Part shown: piece by piece, positions 1 through 5,583 of the stretch
How the letters are laid out: each line of letters starts with the position of its first letter
Position numbering within the stretch: the first letter of the stretch is position 1
Assembly: GCA_021771675.1 (NCBI GenBank)
Contig: JAETOP010000068.1
Coordinates: forward strand, 1-20,330
Reading direction: 5' to 3'
Source of the DNA: Oscillospiraceae bacterium
GTDB taxonomy: Bacteria > Bacillota_A > Clostridia > Oscillospirales > Oscillospiraceae
DNA length: 20,330 bases
Notes under the pieces: model-generated
What the model was told of the DNA's origin: nothing
What the model saw: only the letters and a program-made list of their open reading frames with translations
The model's database searches: none
Program-made: the position numbers and the translations under genes

Positions 1-167
1 TGGGACGCCGCTGCGCAGGTTTCGTCCGCGTCATCCCCGGCGCAGACAACCGGCGTCCCGGTGTCCGGGTCGCCCTCCGCCGCCAGCGCGGACACCGGCA
101 AAAGGCCGAGTATCAGCGTCAGCACCAGCAAAAGGCTGAACGCTCTTTTTTGTATGGTTGCCTTCAT
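1..167 (-). CDS. Secreted protein, N-terminal fragment (signal peptide)
   Basis: Only the first 55 codons are in the window; the gene continues past the left edge. Translation from the ATG at 165-167 begins MKATIQKRAF, followed by a hydrophobic stretch (SLLLVLTLILGLLPVSALAA). This is a classic Sec signal peptide with an Ala-x-Ala cleavage site near residue 30. The mature part starts acidic (EGDPDTGTP) and contains two cysteines. A strong ribosome site (AAGGAGG on the minus strand, about 178-184) fixes the start. It lies only 36 nt after the stop of the seven-zinc-ribbon gene with no hairpin between, so it probably belongs to the same transcript. The signal peptide style matches the SLH surface proteins elsewhere in the window, but the fragment is too short to name a family. 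Confidence 0.8.
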   Translation of the reverse strand, partial: MKATIQKRAFSLLLVLTLILGLLPVSALAAEGDPDTGTPVVCAGDDADETCAAAS

Positions 168-203
168 TAAGTTTTTCCTCCTTTTAATTTTGTAAGATGC
201 AGG

Positions 204-1838
204 TCATCCGTTGTTTTCTTCGGGCGGCCCCGTGCTGTGGGGCGTAAAATCAGGAGCACGCGCCACTGCTGTCCCGGCCGGAGTCTTTGCCTCCAGCTTC
301 GCCTCCTCCAGAATACCGTCATAGTATCTCCGCTTCGCCATGCTGACACGGCCCGAACACACGGGACAGCCGCTTTTCTGCACGCCCGCCCTGCGGGAAA
401 TGGGGGCTTTCCACACATGGCCCTCCTCACACAGCCACCATACCCGCTGCGCACTTCCGTAGGTGAACATCTCCGGCGTCAGCTTCCCGTTGAGGGTGGG
501 GTGCCACTGGGCGGCGATTTTGGGGTGGGTGGTCGCCAGATCGTTGAAGCCCGCCAGCACCCGCCTGTTCATGCAGTAAGGGCAGCCGCTGTTCTTCTGC
601 GTCCGATCCGAGATTTTGGCCGTCCACTCATGCCCCTTGGAGCAGCGCCACCAGACCCGCAGGTCGGTACCTGCGGACAGCGTTTCCGGCCTGCGTTTCC
701 CGTTCTTTTTCGGATGCCACTCCGCTGCAATCATGGGAAACAGTGCGGCAAGGCTGTTTTCCTCCGGGAGAATGACTCTGTTGGCACAGACTGGACAGCC
801 GCTGTGCTGAAGCGTCCGGGAGCTGATGACCGCCTCATAGGTATGTCCCCTGGGACACAGCCACCACGCCTTGGCGTGGCTCCCGGCGGTCACCTCCGTG
901 GCTTTCCGGCTGTTTTTCTCCGGGTGCCACTCCCCGGCAAGCTCGGGATGGGTCGTGGCAAGGTCGTTGAAGCCGGGCAGCAGCTTTTTGTTGGCGCAAT
1001 AGGGACATCCCGTTTTCCGCATGGTGCGGGCGCCCACCACCGCTTGATACGCATGGCCCTTTGGACAGCGCCACCAGACTTTTTTATTGCTCAAGGGCGT
1101 CACCAACTCCGGAGTAAGTGCGCCGTTTTTCGTGGGATGCCACTCGGCGGCAAGCTCCGGGTGGGCGGAGGCAAAATCATTGACGCCCGGGATCGCCAGC
1201 CTGCCGGCACAGACCGGACAGCCCACGCCGGCAGCCGTGCGGGAGGCGATGCTGGCCTGCCACGCATGGCCTTTCCCGCACAGCCACCAGACCTTTCGCT
1301 GTGCTCCGGCCGTCACCGCCCGGGGCGTCAAAGCACTGTTCTTGGACGGGTGCCATTGGCGGGCCAGCTCCGGGTGAGTGGTAGCCAAATCGTTTTCTCC
1401 GGGAACCAGAACACGGTTGGCACAGACGGGGCAGCCGGTGCCGCTTATGGCCCGGGATTTCACGATGGCCTTCCACTCATGGCCCTTGTCACAGACCCAC
1501 CATGCCATGTGGTGGCTGCCCAGAAGCACATCCGCCGGAGTCACCTTTCCATTTTTTGTCGGATGCCACTGTGCGGCGAGGTCGGGCCGCTGGGAGGCCA
1601 GGTCATTCTCGCCTGGCCATGCCCGCTTGCCGGCGCAGTAGGGGCAGCCGCTCCCAGTCGTCCTGGTGTAGACTGCGGCCTGCCATTCGTGGCCCTTTTC
1701 GCATTTCCACCAGACGCTCCGCTTGCTGCCGTAGGTGATCCCCTCCGGCGTCAGCGGGGCGTTTTTTGTTGGGTGCCACTCCCGAAGCAGTTCGGGCCTG
1801 TCATACTTTCGGCAGTGGTCATATAGAGTTGTTCTCAA
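204..1838 (-). CDS. Seven-repeat zinc-ribbon protein (DUF4379-like)
   Basis: The protein is 544 aa and consists almost wholly of seven tandem repeats of about 71 aa. Each repeat has the pattern (I/L)AxxWHPxKN - TP - WWxCxxGHxW - SR - GCPxCxxR - (N/D)DLAxxHPE. The four Cys/His ligands per repeat (C..GH and CPxC) match the family called probable zinc-ribbon domain, DUF4379 (PF14311). That family is common in phages and integrative elements and is often fused to a Vsr-like nuclease. No nuclease domain is visible here: after repeat 7 there are only about 50 residues of a charged, disordered tail. The start is a TTG at 1836-1838; an in-frame TGA three codons upstream excludes a longer start, and a GGGTGG-like ribosome site precedes it. 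It sits 30 nt after the upstream small zinc-ribbon gene, so the two are co-transcribed. Binding of nucleic acid is inferred from the fold; no substrate is known. Confidence 0.85.
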   Translation of the reverse strand: MRTTLYDHCRKYDRPELLREWHPTKNAPLTPEGITYGSKRSVWWKCEKGHEWQAAVYTRTTGSGCPYCAGKRAWPGENDLASQRPDLAAQWHPTKNGKVTPADVLLGSHHMAWWVCDKGHEWKAIVKSRAISGTGCPVCANRVLVPGENDLATTHPELARQWHPSKNSALTPRAVTAGAQRKVWWLCGKGHAWQASIASRTAAGVGCPVCAGRLAIPGVNDFASAHPELAAEWHPTKNGALTPELVTPLSNKKVWWRCPKGHAYQAVVGARTMRKTGCPYCANKKLLPGFNDLATTHPELAGEWHPEKNSRKATEVTAGSHAKAWWLCPRGHTYEAVISSRTLQHSGCPVCANRVILPEENSLAALFPMIAAEWHPKKNGKRRPETLSAGTDLRVWWRCSKGHEWTAKISDRTQKNSGCPYCMNRRVLAGFNDLATTHPKIAAQWHPTLNGKLTPEMFTYGSAQRVWWLCEEGHVWKAPISRRAGVQKSGCPVCSGRVSMAKRRYYDGILEEAKLEAKTPAGTAVARAPDFTPHSTGPPEENNG

Positions 1839-1868
1839 AATCCATCACCACCCTTCGCCGGGCCGCCG

Positions 1869-2222
1869 TCAGCGGGTAGTCAGGCCCGCAATCAGTGCGG
1901 ACTTGGCCTGCTCCGCCGTGGCTCTGGGCCGGTTATCCCCAGTGAGATATTTCAGCGCACCGTTCCAATCATGGAGGTCGGTATCCCTGGCTGGGAGATT
2001 CCTCACCTTCTCCGCCAGCTCTGCCCGCTGGATATGGTCTAAAAAGCGCAGGTCAGATAAGTAGTCGCAGCCCATTTGAATGGACATCAAATCCAGCAGA
2101 GACATCTTAACTGGCTTTCCTTTTTCTATGCCCTGCTCGCAGTCACGACATATCTGCCGGCCCTCTGACACCGGGGCACCGCAGCAGACGCAAATATCGT
2201 TGATGAGATAATACGGTTTCAT
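1869..2222 (-). CDS. Small zinc-ribbon protein, unknown function
   Basis: The protein is 117 aa. The N-terminus holds two Cys pairs (CVCCG and CRDC, residues about 12-28), the pattern of a zinc ribbon. The rest is predicted helical and charged, with no recognised enzyme motif. The start ATG at 2220-2222 has a modest AGGCGG ribosome site. Similar small proteins beginning PYYLINDICVCCG-like are familiar from clostridial accessory regions, but I know of no assigned function. It is the first gene after the candidate invertible promoter segment and reads into the seven-zinc-ribbon gene 30 nt later. Its expression would therefore depend on the orientation of that segment. Confidence 0.7.
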   Translation of the reverse strand: MKPYYLINDICVCCGAPVSEGRQICRDCEQGIEKGKPVKMSLLDLMSIQMGCDYLSDLRFLDHIQRAELAEKVRNLPARDTDLHDWNGALKYLTGDNRPRATAEQAKSALIAGLTTR

Positions 2223-2250
2223 TTCAATCGCCGCCTGTCCAAGAGTTCAT

Positions 2251-2266
2251 CACAAAATCAACATTT
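2251..2266 (+). repeat. Inverted repeat, left copy (site A)
   Basis: CACAAAATCAACATTT is the exact reverse complement of 2509-2524. It is embedded in a perfect palindrome, with 12-bp arms 2247-2258 and 2263-2274 around CAAC. That is the shape expected of a tyrosine-recombinase core site: two arms around a short crossover region, here probably ATCAACAT. Confidence 0.65.
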
Positions 2267-2304
2267 TGTGATGACCAGCGGAGGGCAAAGCCCCTGAATT
2301 GGGC

Positions 2305-2359
2305 CGAAAAATCCAAAAGGAAACGCCCGTCTCCTCTGTACCAAAGAGCGGACGGGCGT
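2305..2359 (-). terminator. Leftward terminator-like hairpin inside the invertible segment
   Basis: ACGCCCGTC (2351-2359, minus sense) pairs with 2323-2331, with an inner CTCT/AGAG stem. In the leftward transcript it is followed by TTCCTTTTGGATTTTTCG. It would end transcription coming from the recombinase gene before it reaches the zinc-ribbon operon. A second hairpin (GCCGCAAA 2370-2377 with 2388-2395) lies beside it and has no T-run. Confidence 0.5.
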
Positions 2360-2428
2360 GAAAAGGCATGCCGCAAAAAAATGAGTCTTTGCGGCTTGGA
2401 TTATTGCGCCCAAAAGCCAGAAAATACC

Positions 2429-2457
2429 TTGCACTTCAAAAGGGCGCATGATATAAT
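2429..2457 (+). promoter_or_regulatory. Strong extended -10 promoter inside the invertible segment
   Basis: TTGCAC (2429-2434), a 17-nt spacer and a perfect TATAAT (2452-2457) preceded by TG-A, the extended -10 pattern. As drawn it fires rightward from about 2464 into a GC hairpin (2528-2544) and then antisense to the recombinase. No rightward gene follows, so a promoter of this quality is unexplained unless the segment inverts. Confidence 0.6.
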
Positions 2458-2508
2458 TTCTTCATGATATGTAGCCGGGAAGCCCTGTTGCGGCGGTCTT
2501 TCAAGGCG

Positions 2509-2524
2509 AAATGTTGATTTTGTG
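2509..2524 (-). repeat. Inverted repeat, right copy (site B)
   Basis: AAATGTTGATTTTGTG pairs exactly with site A in inverted orientation. It is flanked by GGCGAA (2505-2510) and TTCGCC (2526-2531), a short dyad that could serve as recombinase arms. Confidence 0.65.
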
Positions 2525-2558
2525 CTTCGCCGGGATTCCCGGCGTTTGCGCTATTTCT

Positions 2559-2576
2559 GCGAAATGTTGAAATTGT
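2559..2576 (-). repeat. Third, partial copy of the recombinase-type site (site C)
   Basis: GCGAAATGTTGA at 2559-2570 repeats 2506-2517 exactly in the same orientation. Extended to 18 bp (GCGAAATGTTGAAATTGT) it differs from site B at two positions. It ends two bases before the recombinase stop codon. Between sites B and C lies a perfect hairpin (2528-2534 with 2538-2544, loop ATT). Confidence 0.5.
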
Positions 2577-2577
2577 C

Positions 2578-3420
2578 CTATGAGACAAGCCGCAGCTGTT
2601 CAAGCTGTCTGGTATGCTCGGCTCCGGTGGCCACAAGATAGATGCGGGTAGTTTCGATAGAGCTGTGGCCCAGCACATCGGCCAGTTGGGCGATGTCTTT
2701 GCAGGATTTATAAAAAATCCGGGCGAAGAGGTGTCGCAGATTGTGAGGATAGACCTTTTCCGGGGCCACGCCCGCCGTCCTGCAGATGGCTTTCATCTCC
2801 GCCCAAATCTGGCGGCGGCTCATGCTCTTTCCGCTTCTGGTGATGAATATCTCGCCGGAGGCGATTTTGTTTTTCCGGGCGTATTTCAGCAACTTGCGGC
2901 ACAGCTTATTGGTCAGCAGAATCACCCGGATCTTTCCTTTCAAGGAGATTTCCGCCCGCCCTCGCTGAGCCGCCTCCACAGTGAGATAGCGCACCTCGCT
3001 CACCCGTACACCGGTGGCGCAGACGGTTTCCATGAGCAGGGCAAGCCGTTCTTTCCCGCTGCCCTTGGCCGTGGACACCAGCAGGTCAAACTCCTCCCGC
3101 GTCAGCTCCCTGGATTGATCCCGGAACAGCCGCCGCTGCACCTTTAGAAATTTTACCCGGATGTCCCAACCCAAAAATCGGAACAGGCCGTTGAGGGCGG
3201 CCAGCATGGAATTGACGGTACTTGGGGCGTGGCCGGTGGAGAGAAGAACTCCTTTCCACTCCGCTGCCAGCTCCTGTGTCGCCGCCCTGCCGTCCAGCCA
3301 GGCGGCAAAGGCCCGCACATCCCGCAGGTACTTTTCAATGGTTCCGGGTGCGTGTTCCTCCCGGCGGAGATAGTGGCCGTAAGCCGTGATTTGCTCTGTG
3401 GTCAGTCTGTACTCATTCAT
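2578..3420 (-). CDS. Tyrosine recombinase / DNA invertase candidate
   Basis: The protein is 280 aa, the usual size for XerC/D-like phage integrase family members. It has an N-terminal SAM-like core-binding domain (residues about 5-85) and a C-terminal catalytic domain. Visible catalytic residues are R139 (ATGVRVSE), K161 or K163 (LKGK), H226 and R229 (HNLRH), H252 (LGHSS) and the nucleophile Y261 (TRIY). The set is complete, so the enzyme should be active. The start ATG at 3418-3420 follows a CGGAGG ribosome site. Its 3' end abuts the inverted-repeat segment at 2251-2576, typical of invertases that flip a nearby promoter. An alternative is that it is the integrase of a small element whose other genes have been lost. 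It lacks the N-terminal arm-binding extension usual in long ICE integrases. Confidence 0.85.
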   Translation of the reverse strand: MNEYRLTTEQITAYGHYLRREEHAPGTIEKYLRDVRAFAAWLDGRAATQELAAEWKGVLLSTGHAPSTVNSMLAALNGLFRFLGWDIRVKFLKVQRRLFRDQSRELTREEFDLLVSTAKGSGKERLALLMETVCATGVRVSEVRYLTVEAAQRGRAEISLKGKIRVILLTNKLCRKLLKYARKNKIASGEIFITRSGKSMSRRQIWAEMKAICRTAGVAPEKVYPHNLRHLFARIFYKSCKDIAQLADVLGHSSIETTRIYLVATGAEHTRQLEQLRLVS

Positions 3421-3582
3421 ATAAAGAGCCTCCGTTCTCCAAAGTATGAGGTTATTTTACCTTGGCAGAGGTTTTCTATAACGGCAAAGAAAATGCCCTT
3501 CGTCTTTTTTGTGGGGCGGTGCCATCGGCCGCAGCTTTGTTCCCTCCAGCCGGCCGCTTGCACGGGTATCGCCGGAAAAGGG
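3421..3582. other. Non-coding spacer upstream of the recombinase gene
   Basis: No gene is supported here. The first 60 bases must hold the recombinase promoter. A leftward TAAAAT lies around 3455-3460, but I see no convincing -35 partner. The remainder is GC-rich and unassigned. Confidence 0.4.
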
Positions 3583-3625
3583 CAAAGAAAAGTCCCGCAG
3601 AAGCCTTTTAGGCCTCTGCGGGACT
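3583..3625 (-). terminator. Terminator of the PIN toxin operon
   Basis: A perfect 11-bp stem (AGTCCCGCAGA at 3591-3601 with 3615-3625) has an inner GCC/GGC stem and is followed leftward by TTTTCTTT. It lies 61 nt after the PIN gene stop. Confidence 0.75.
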
Positions 3626-3686
3626 CATCCCTTTATCCAATGATAAGAAAAACATCCGATGGGCGTTTTCGTATTCTCGGCGTCTC

Positions 3687-4100
3687 TTATTTTGCGCTTA
3701 AAATGTCCAGAAACTCTTTCGCTGTGACGATGAACGGCCTCACCGGGAAGTGCTTCATGTTGCCGGTGACAAGGTATGCTTCATCGTCTCGCCTTTCGAC
3801 AACGACCTCATAAAATGGCAGATCTTTCATATCGGGGAGGATTTCGCCGGTTGGTGTTGGCTGGATCCGTTCACCATATTTTTTAATCGTATCAAGCAGG
3901 GCGCTGACAGCTTCTTCTGAAAAATGGAATTTTGCGCGTCGGAGCACTTCGCCGTACTCATGGAGGATTTCATCGCTATATAGTGCGATCACCTCGCCTG
4001 AAAAGAGCTTTCCGACCACAAGAACGGTGGCAGCGTCATCATGGCTGGACAGCAACGCAGACACAAGGACATTGGTGTCAATCACTGCATAGCAGATCAT
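3687..4100 (-). CDS. PIN-domain toxin, COG1569-like putative RNase
   Basis: The protein is 137 aa and is a single PIN domain. Acidic residues sit at the expected places: D8 in VIDTN, E44/E48 in DEILHEY, and D106 in DDEAYLVTGN. The final motif usually reads GD; here it is GN (N114), a small deviation. PIN toxins are Mg-dependent endoribonucleases that cut tRNA, rRNA or mRNA in the cytoplasm. The ATG directly follows the antitoxin stop codon (TAA-ATG), with GGAGGT as ribosome site, so the pair is translationally coupled. Pairing of a RelB/DinJ-like antitoxin with a PIN toxin of this type is known in clostridia. The RNA target cannot be read from the sequence. Confidence 0.85.
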   Translation of the reverse strand: MICYAVIDTNVLVSALLSSHDDAATVLVVGKLFSGEVIALYSDEILHEYGEVLRRAKFHFSEEAVSALLDTIKKYGERIQPTPTGEILPDMKDLPFYEVVVERRDDEAYLVTGNMKHFPVRPFIVTAKEFLDILSAK

Positions 4101-4394
4101 TTATGCACCTCCGCACCGTGTTTGCCGAATCTCCTCGTTAATTTCATCCAAGGTCAAATCCTGGACGCCATTCTGCTTCGCTTCAGCACGCAGAGCAAGA
4201 AACGCCTGCATCCCAGAGGCCCTTGTCACCTCTTTAGACGCTTCAATTTCAAAGGGGATCCGTCTTTCCCGCACAACAGCCCGCGCAAAAACATTGAAGG
4301 CCGTCGTGGCATTCATGCCAAAGTCGGCGCATAGCTGATCGAATTGACGCTTCAGCTCCTCGTCCATGCGGATACTAAAAGTAGCTTGTGCCAT
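4101..4394 (-). CDS. RelB/DinJ family antitoxin
   Basis: The protein is 97 aa. The N-terminal half (TFSIRMDEELKRQFD, then GMNATTAFNVFARAVV and RIPFEI) is the ribbon-helix-helix DNA-binding domain of the RelB/DinJ family (PF04221). The C-terminal half should wrap the toxin. A start seven codons upstream is possible, but the strong AAGGAGG at 4402-4409 lies inside that extension and is correctly spaced for the ATG at 4392-4394, so I chose the shorter form. It is coupled to the PIN toxin with zero spacing. It very probably represses its own promoter at 4418-4445. It resembles the second antitoxin in this window (9300-9581) over the dimerisation region. Confidence 0.87.
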   Translation of the reverse strand: MAQATFSIRMDEELKRQFDQLCADFGMNATTAFNVFARAVVRERRIPFEIEASKEVTRASGMQAFLALRAEAKQNGVQDLTLDEINEEIRQTRCGGA

Positions 4395-4417
4395 GTTCAG
4401 CACCTCCTTCATCATCC

Positions 4418-4445
4418 ATTATATTCAAAAACTCGAAAATTACAA
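4418..4445 (-). promoter_or_regulatory. Promoter of the antitoxin-PIN operon
   Basis: On the minus strand: TTGTAA (4440-4445), a 16-nt spacer and a perfect TATAAT (4418-4423), about 24 nt upstream of the antitoxin ATG. Confidence 0.65.
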
Positions 4446-4478
4446 TAGATATGAACTGATTAGGTGCGAATTACAATA
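4438..4478. repeat. Direct repeat overlapping the antitoxin promoter, candidate operator
   Basis: AATTACAATA occurs at 4438-4447 and again at 4469-4478, 31 bp apart (about three helical turns). The first copy covers the -35 box. This suits binding of ribbon-helix-helix antitoxin dimers on one face of the DNA; binding is inferred. Confidence 0.4.
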
Positions 4479-4518
4479 AATTTTACGCAATATTCATATA
4501 TGCCGTAATGCTTTTCTC

Positions 4519-4746
4519 TCATTGCGCATGAGGAGCGTTGTCTTTTTGATATTCCAGAATATCTCCGGCATCACAATCAAGCGCCTCGCAAATCGCCGCA
4601 AGGGTTGAAAAGCGGATCGCCGTCACCTTGTTGTTTTTGATTTTTGACAGATTCACATTTGAGATCCCCACACGGGCGGCAAGCTCGTTTAGGGACATTT
4701 TCCGCTCCACCATCATACGGTCTAATCTTAAAACTATTTTCCCCAT
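4519..4746 (-). CDS. Xre/Cro-type HTH regulator (YozG-like)
   Basis: The protein is 75 aa and almost entirely a Cro/C1-type helix-turn-helix. SLNELAARVGISNVNLSKIKN forms the HTH, followed by IRFSTLAAICEALDCDAGDILEY, the standard tail of the short HTH_26/YozG group. The ATG at 4744-4746 has an AGGCGG ribosome site. It follows the DUF2975 gene by 23 nt in the same direction. This two-gene arrangement (a DUF2975 membrane protein plus a small Xre protein) recurs widely in Firmicutes. The protein probably regulates its own operon and perhaps others; the inducing signal is unknown. Confidence 0.88.
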   Translation of the reverse strand: MGKIVLRLDRMMVERKMSLNELAARVGISNVNLSKIKNNKVTAIRFSTLAAICEALDCDAGDILEYQKDNAPHAQ

Positions 4747-4769
4747 TTCTACACCGCCTGCAGGAAAGG

Positions 4770-5333
4770 TTAAAGAAGTCCATCGACATCTTTTTCAAGC
4801 TCGGCGCCGTGAATGAAAAACTGCGTCAGGCAAAGCACGATAATGCCCACGGAAAACCCATACAGATCAACGCTTGTCTCAACCGCATCCACTCCAAGGA
4901 TAAGGCGGCATAATACCCTCATAATCAGCCCGACGACAGGAACAGAGATGGAGAAAATACCGATCTCTCTCAGCATACGGATATTATCCGCCTGAAACGG
5001 AGTGCTCTCTTCCGATTTCTTTATCACCAGATGCAGGTTTCTGAATACCATGGCCATAAGCCCGAGAATAATGACAGCTCCGATTCCAAAGAGAAACAGC
5101 GTTCTCATCTCCACATTGCCGTTTTCCACGGGAGCAATTATTTCAAAACCATAGGCGTTTAGCTCGGCACCATATTCCTCTGCACTGATTCCCACAAAAT
5201 ACTTTACCCATTCGGGAGCCACAAGGGAGCATACCGTTGCAGCAAGCATTAAGGCGACACCCACCCAATGAAATACCTCCAGAATTTTGGTGATGATCTC
5301 CGCAAGCCTGATAATCCACTTTTTTCTCATCAT
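4770..5333 (-). CDS. DUF2975 family membrane protein
   Basis: The protein is 187 aa with four predicted membrane helices at about residues 20-40, 78-98, 124-145 and 157-176. The segment after helix 2 (STPFQADNIRMLREIG) is the hallmark of DUF2975 (PF11188). The function of the family is not established; partners are small Xre regulators, as here. The ATG at 5331-5333 sits 5-6 nt from AGGAGG; the next codon is also ATG and could serve instead. A promoter is visible at 5365-5393. Confidence 0.87.
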   Translation of the reverse strand: MMRKKWIIRLAEIITKILEVFHWVGVALMLAATVCSLVAPEWVKYFVGISAEEYGAELNAYGFEIIAPVENGNVEMRTLFLFGIGAVIILGLMAMVFRNLHLVIKKSEESTPFQADNIRMLREIGIFSISVPVVGLIMRVLCRLILGVDAVETSVDLYGFSVGIIVLCLTQFFIHGAELEKDVDGLL

Positions 5334-5364
5334 CCGTGCCTCCTATTCGGATTTTGTTGATAGG

Positions 5365-5393
5365 AGCATAACACAGAGTTTTATATTTTTCAA
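5365..5393 (-). promoter_or_regulatory. Promoter of the DUF2975-Xre operon
   Basis: On the minus strand: TTGAAA (5388-5393), a 17-nt spacer and TATGCT (5365-5370). Just upstream is a 9-bp dyad, 5398-5406 with 5412-5420 (TTTTTAATG...CATTAAAAA), a possible operator for the Xre protein. Confidence 0.55.
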
Positions 5394-5539
5394 TATGTTT
5401 TTAATGTTTATCATTAAAAAATATATTTAATGCGTTAATTTTTGGCTTGTGAAATTAGAGAGGGACTGATTATAGAATTACATCTCGGAAGCAAACGGAA
5501 TTTGTTACCGAGTCTCCGTGCAGAGTCCCGATAGAAAGA

Positions 5540-5564
5540 GGGCGGAGGGATTAACCCTCCGCCC
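5540..5564 (-). terminator. Hairpin after the 925-aa SLH gene
   Basis: A perfect 10-bp GC-rich stem (5540-5549 with 5555-5564, loop of 5) lies about 20 nt downstream of the SLH gene stop and is followed leftward by TCTTTCTATC. The T-run is weak, but the position is right for a terminator. Confidence 0.65.
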
Positions 5565-5583
5565 CAGTCACATGCGATTTAAC

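Larger units (their letters stand above)
2251..2524. promoter_or_regulatory. Candidate invertible promoter segment (phase switch)
   Basis: This non-coding segment between the small zinc-ribbon gene and the recombinase gene is bounded by a perfect 16-bp inverted repeat (2251-2266 and 2509-2524). Inside are an extended -10 promoter facing right (2429-2457) and a terminator-like hairpin facing left (2305-2359). In the orientation shown, the promoter points away from the zinc-ribbon operon and the hairpin would stop leftward read-through, so this would be OFF. Inversion maps position x to 4775-x. It would put the -10 box at about 2318-2323 reading leftward, roughly 90 nt before the ATG at 2222. 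The adjacent tyrosine recombinase is the obvious candidate enzyme. The repeats, promoter and hairpins are seen; inversion is inferred. Confidence 0.55.

Noticed and set aside
237..1826. Long rightward open frame (529 codons) opposite the seven-zinc-ribbon gene
   Set aside because: It is exactly antisense to a gene with clear repeated motifs; its openness follows from codon bias and the repeats.
2258..2449. 63-codon leftward frame inside the candidate invertible segment
   Set aside because: It has no ribosome site, spans the hairpins and ends in the inverted repeat; better explained as structured non-coding DNA.
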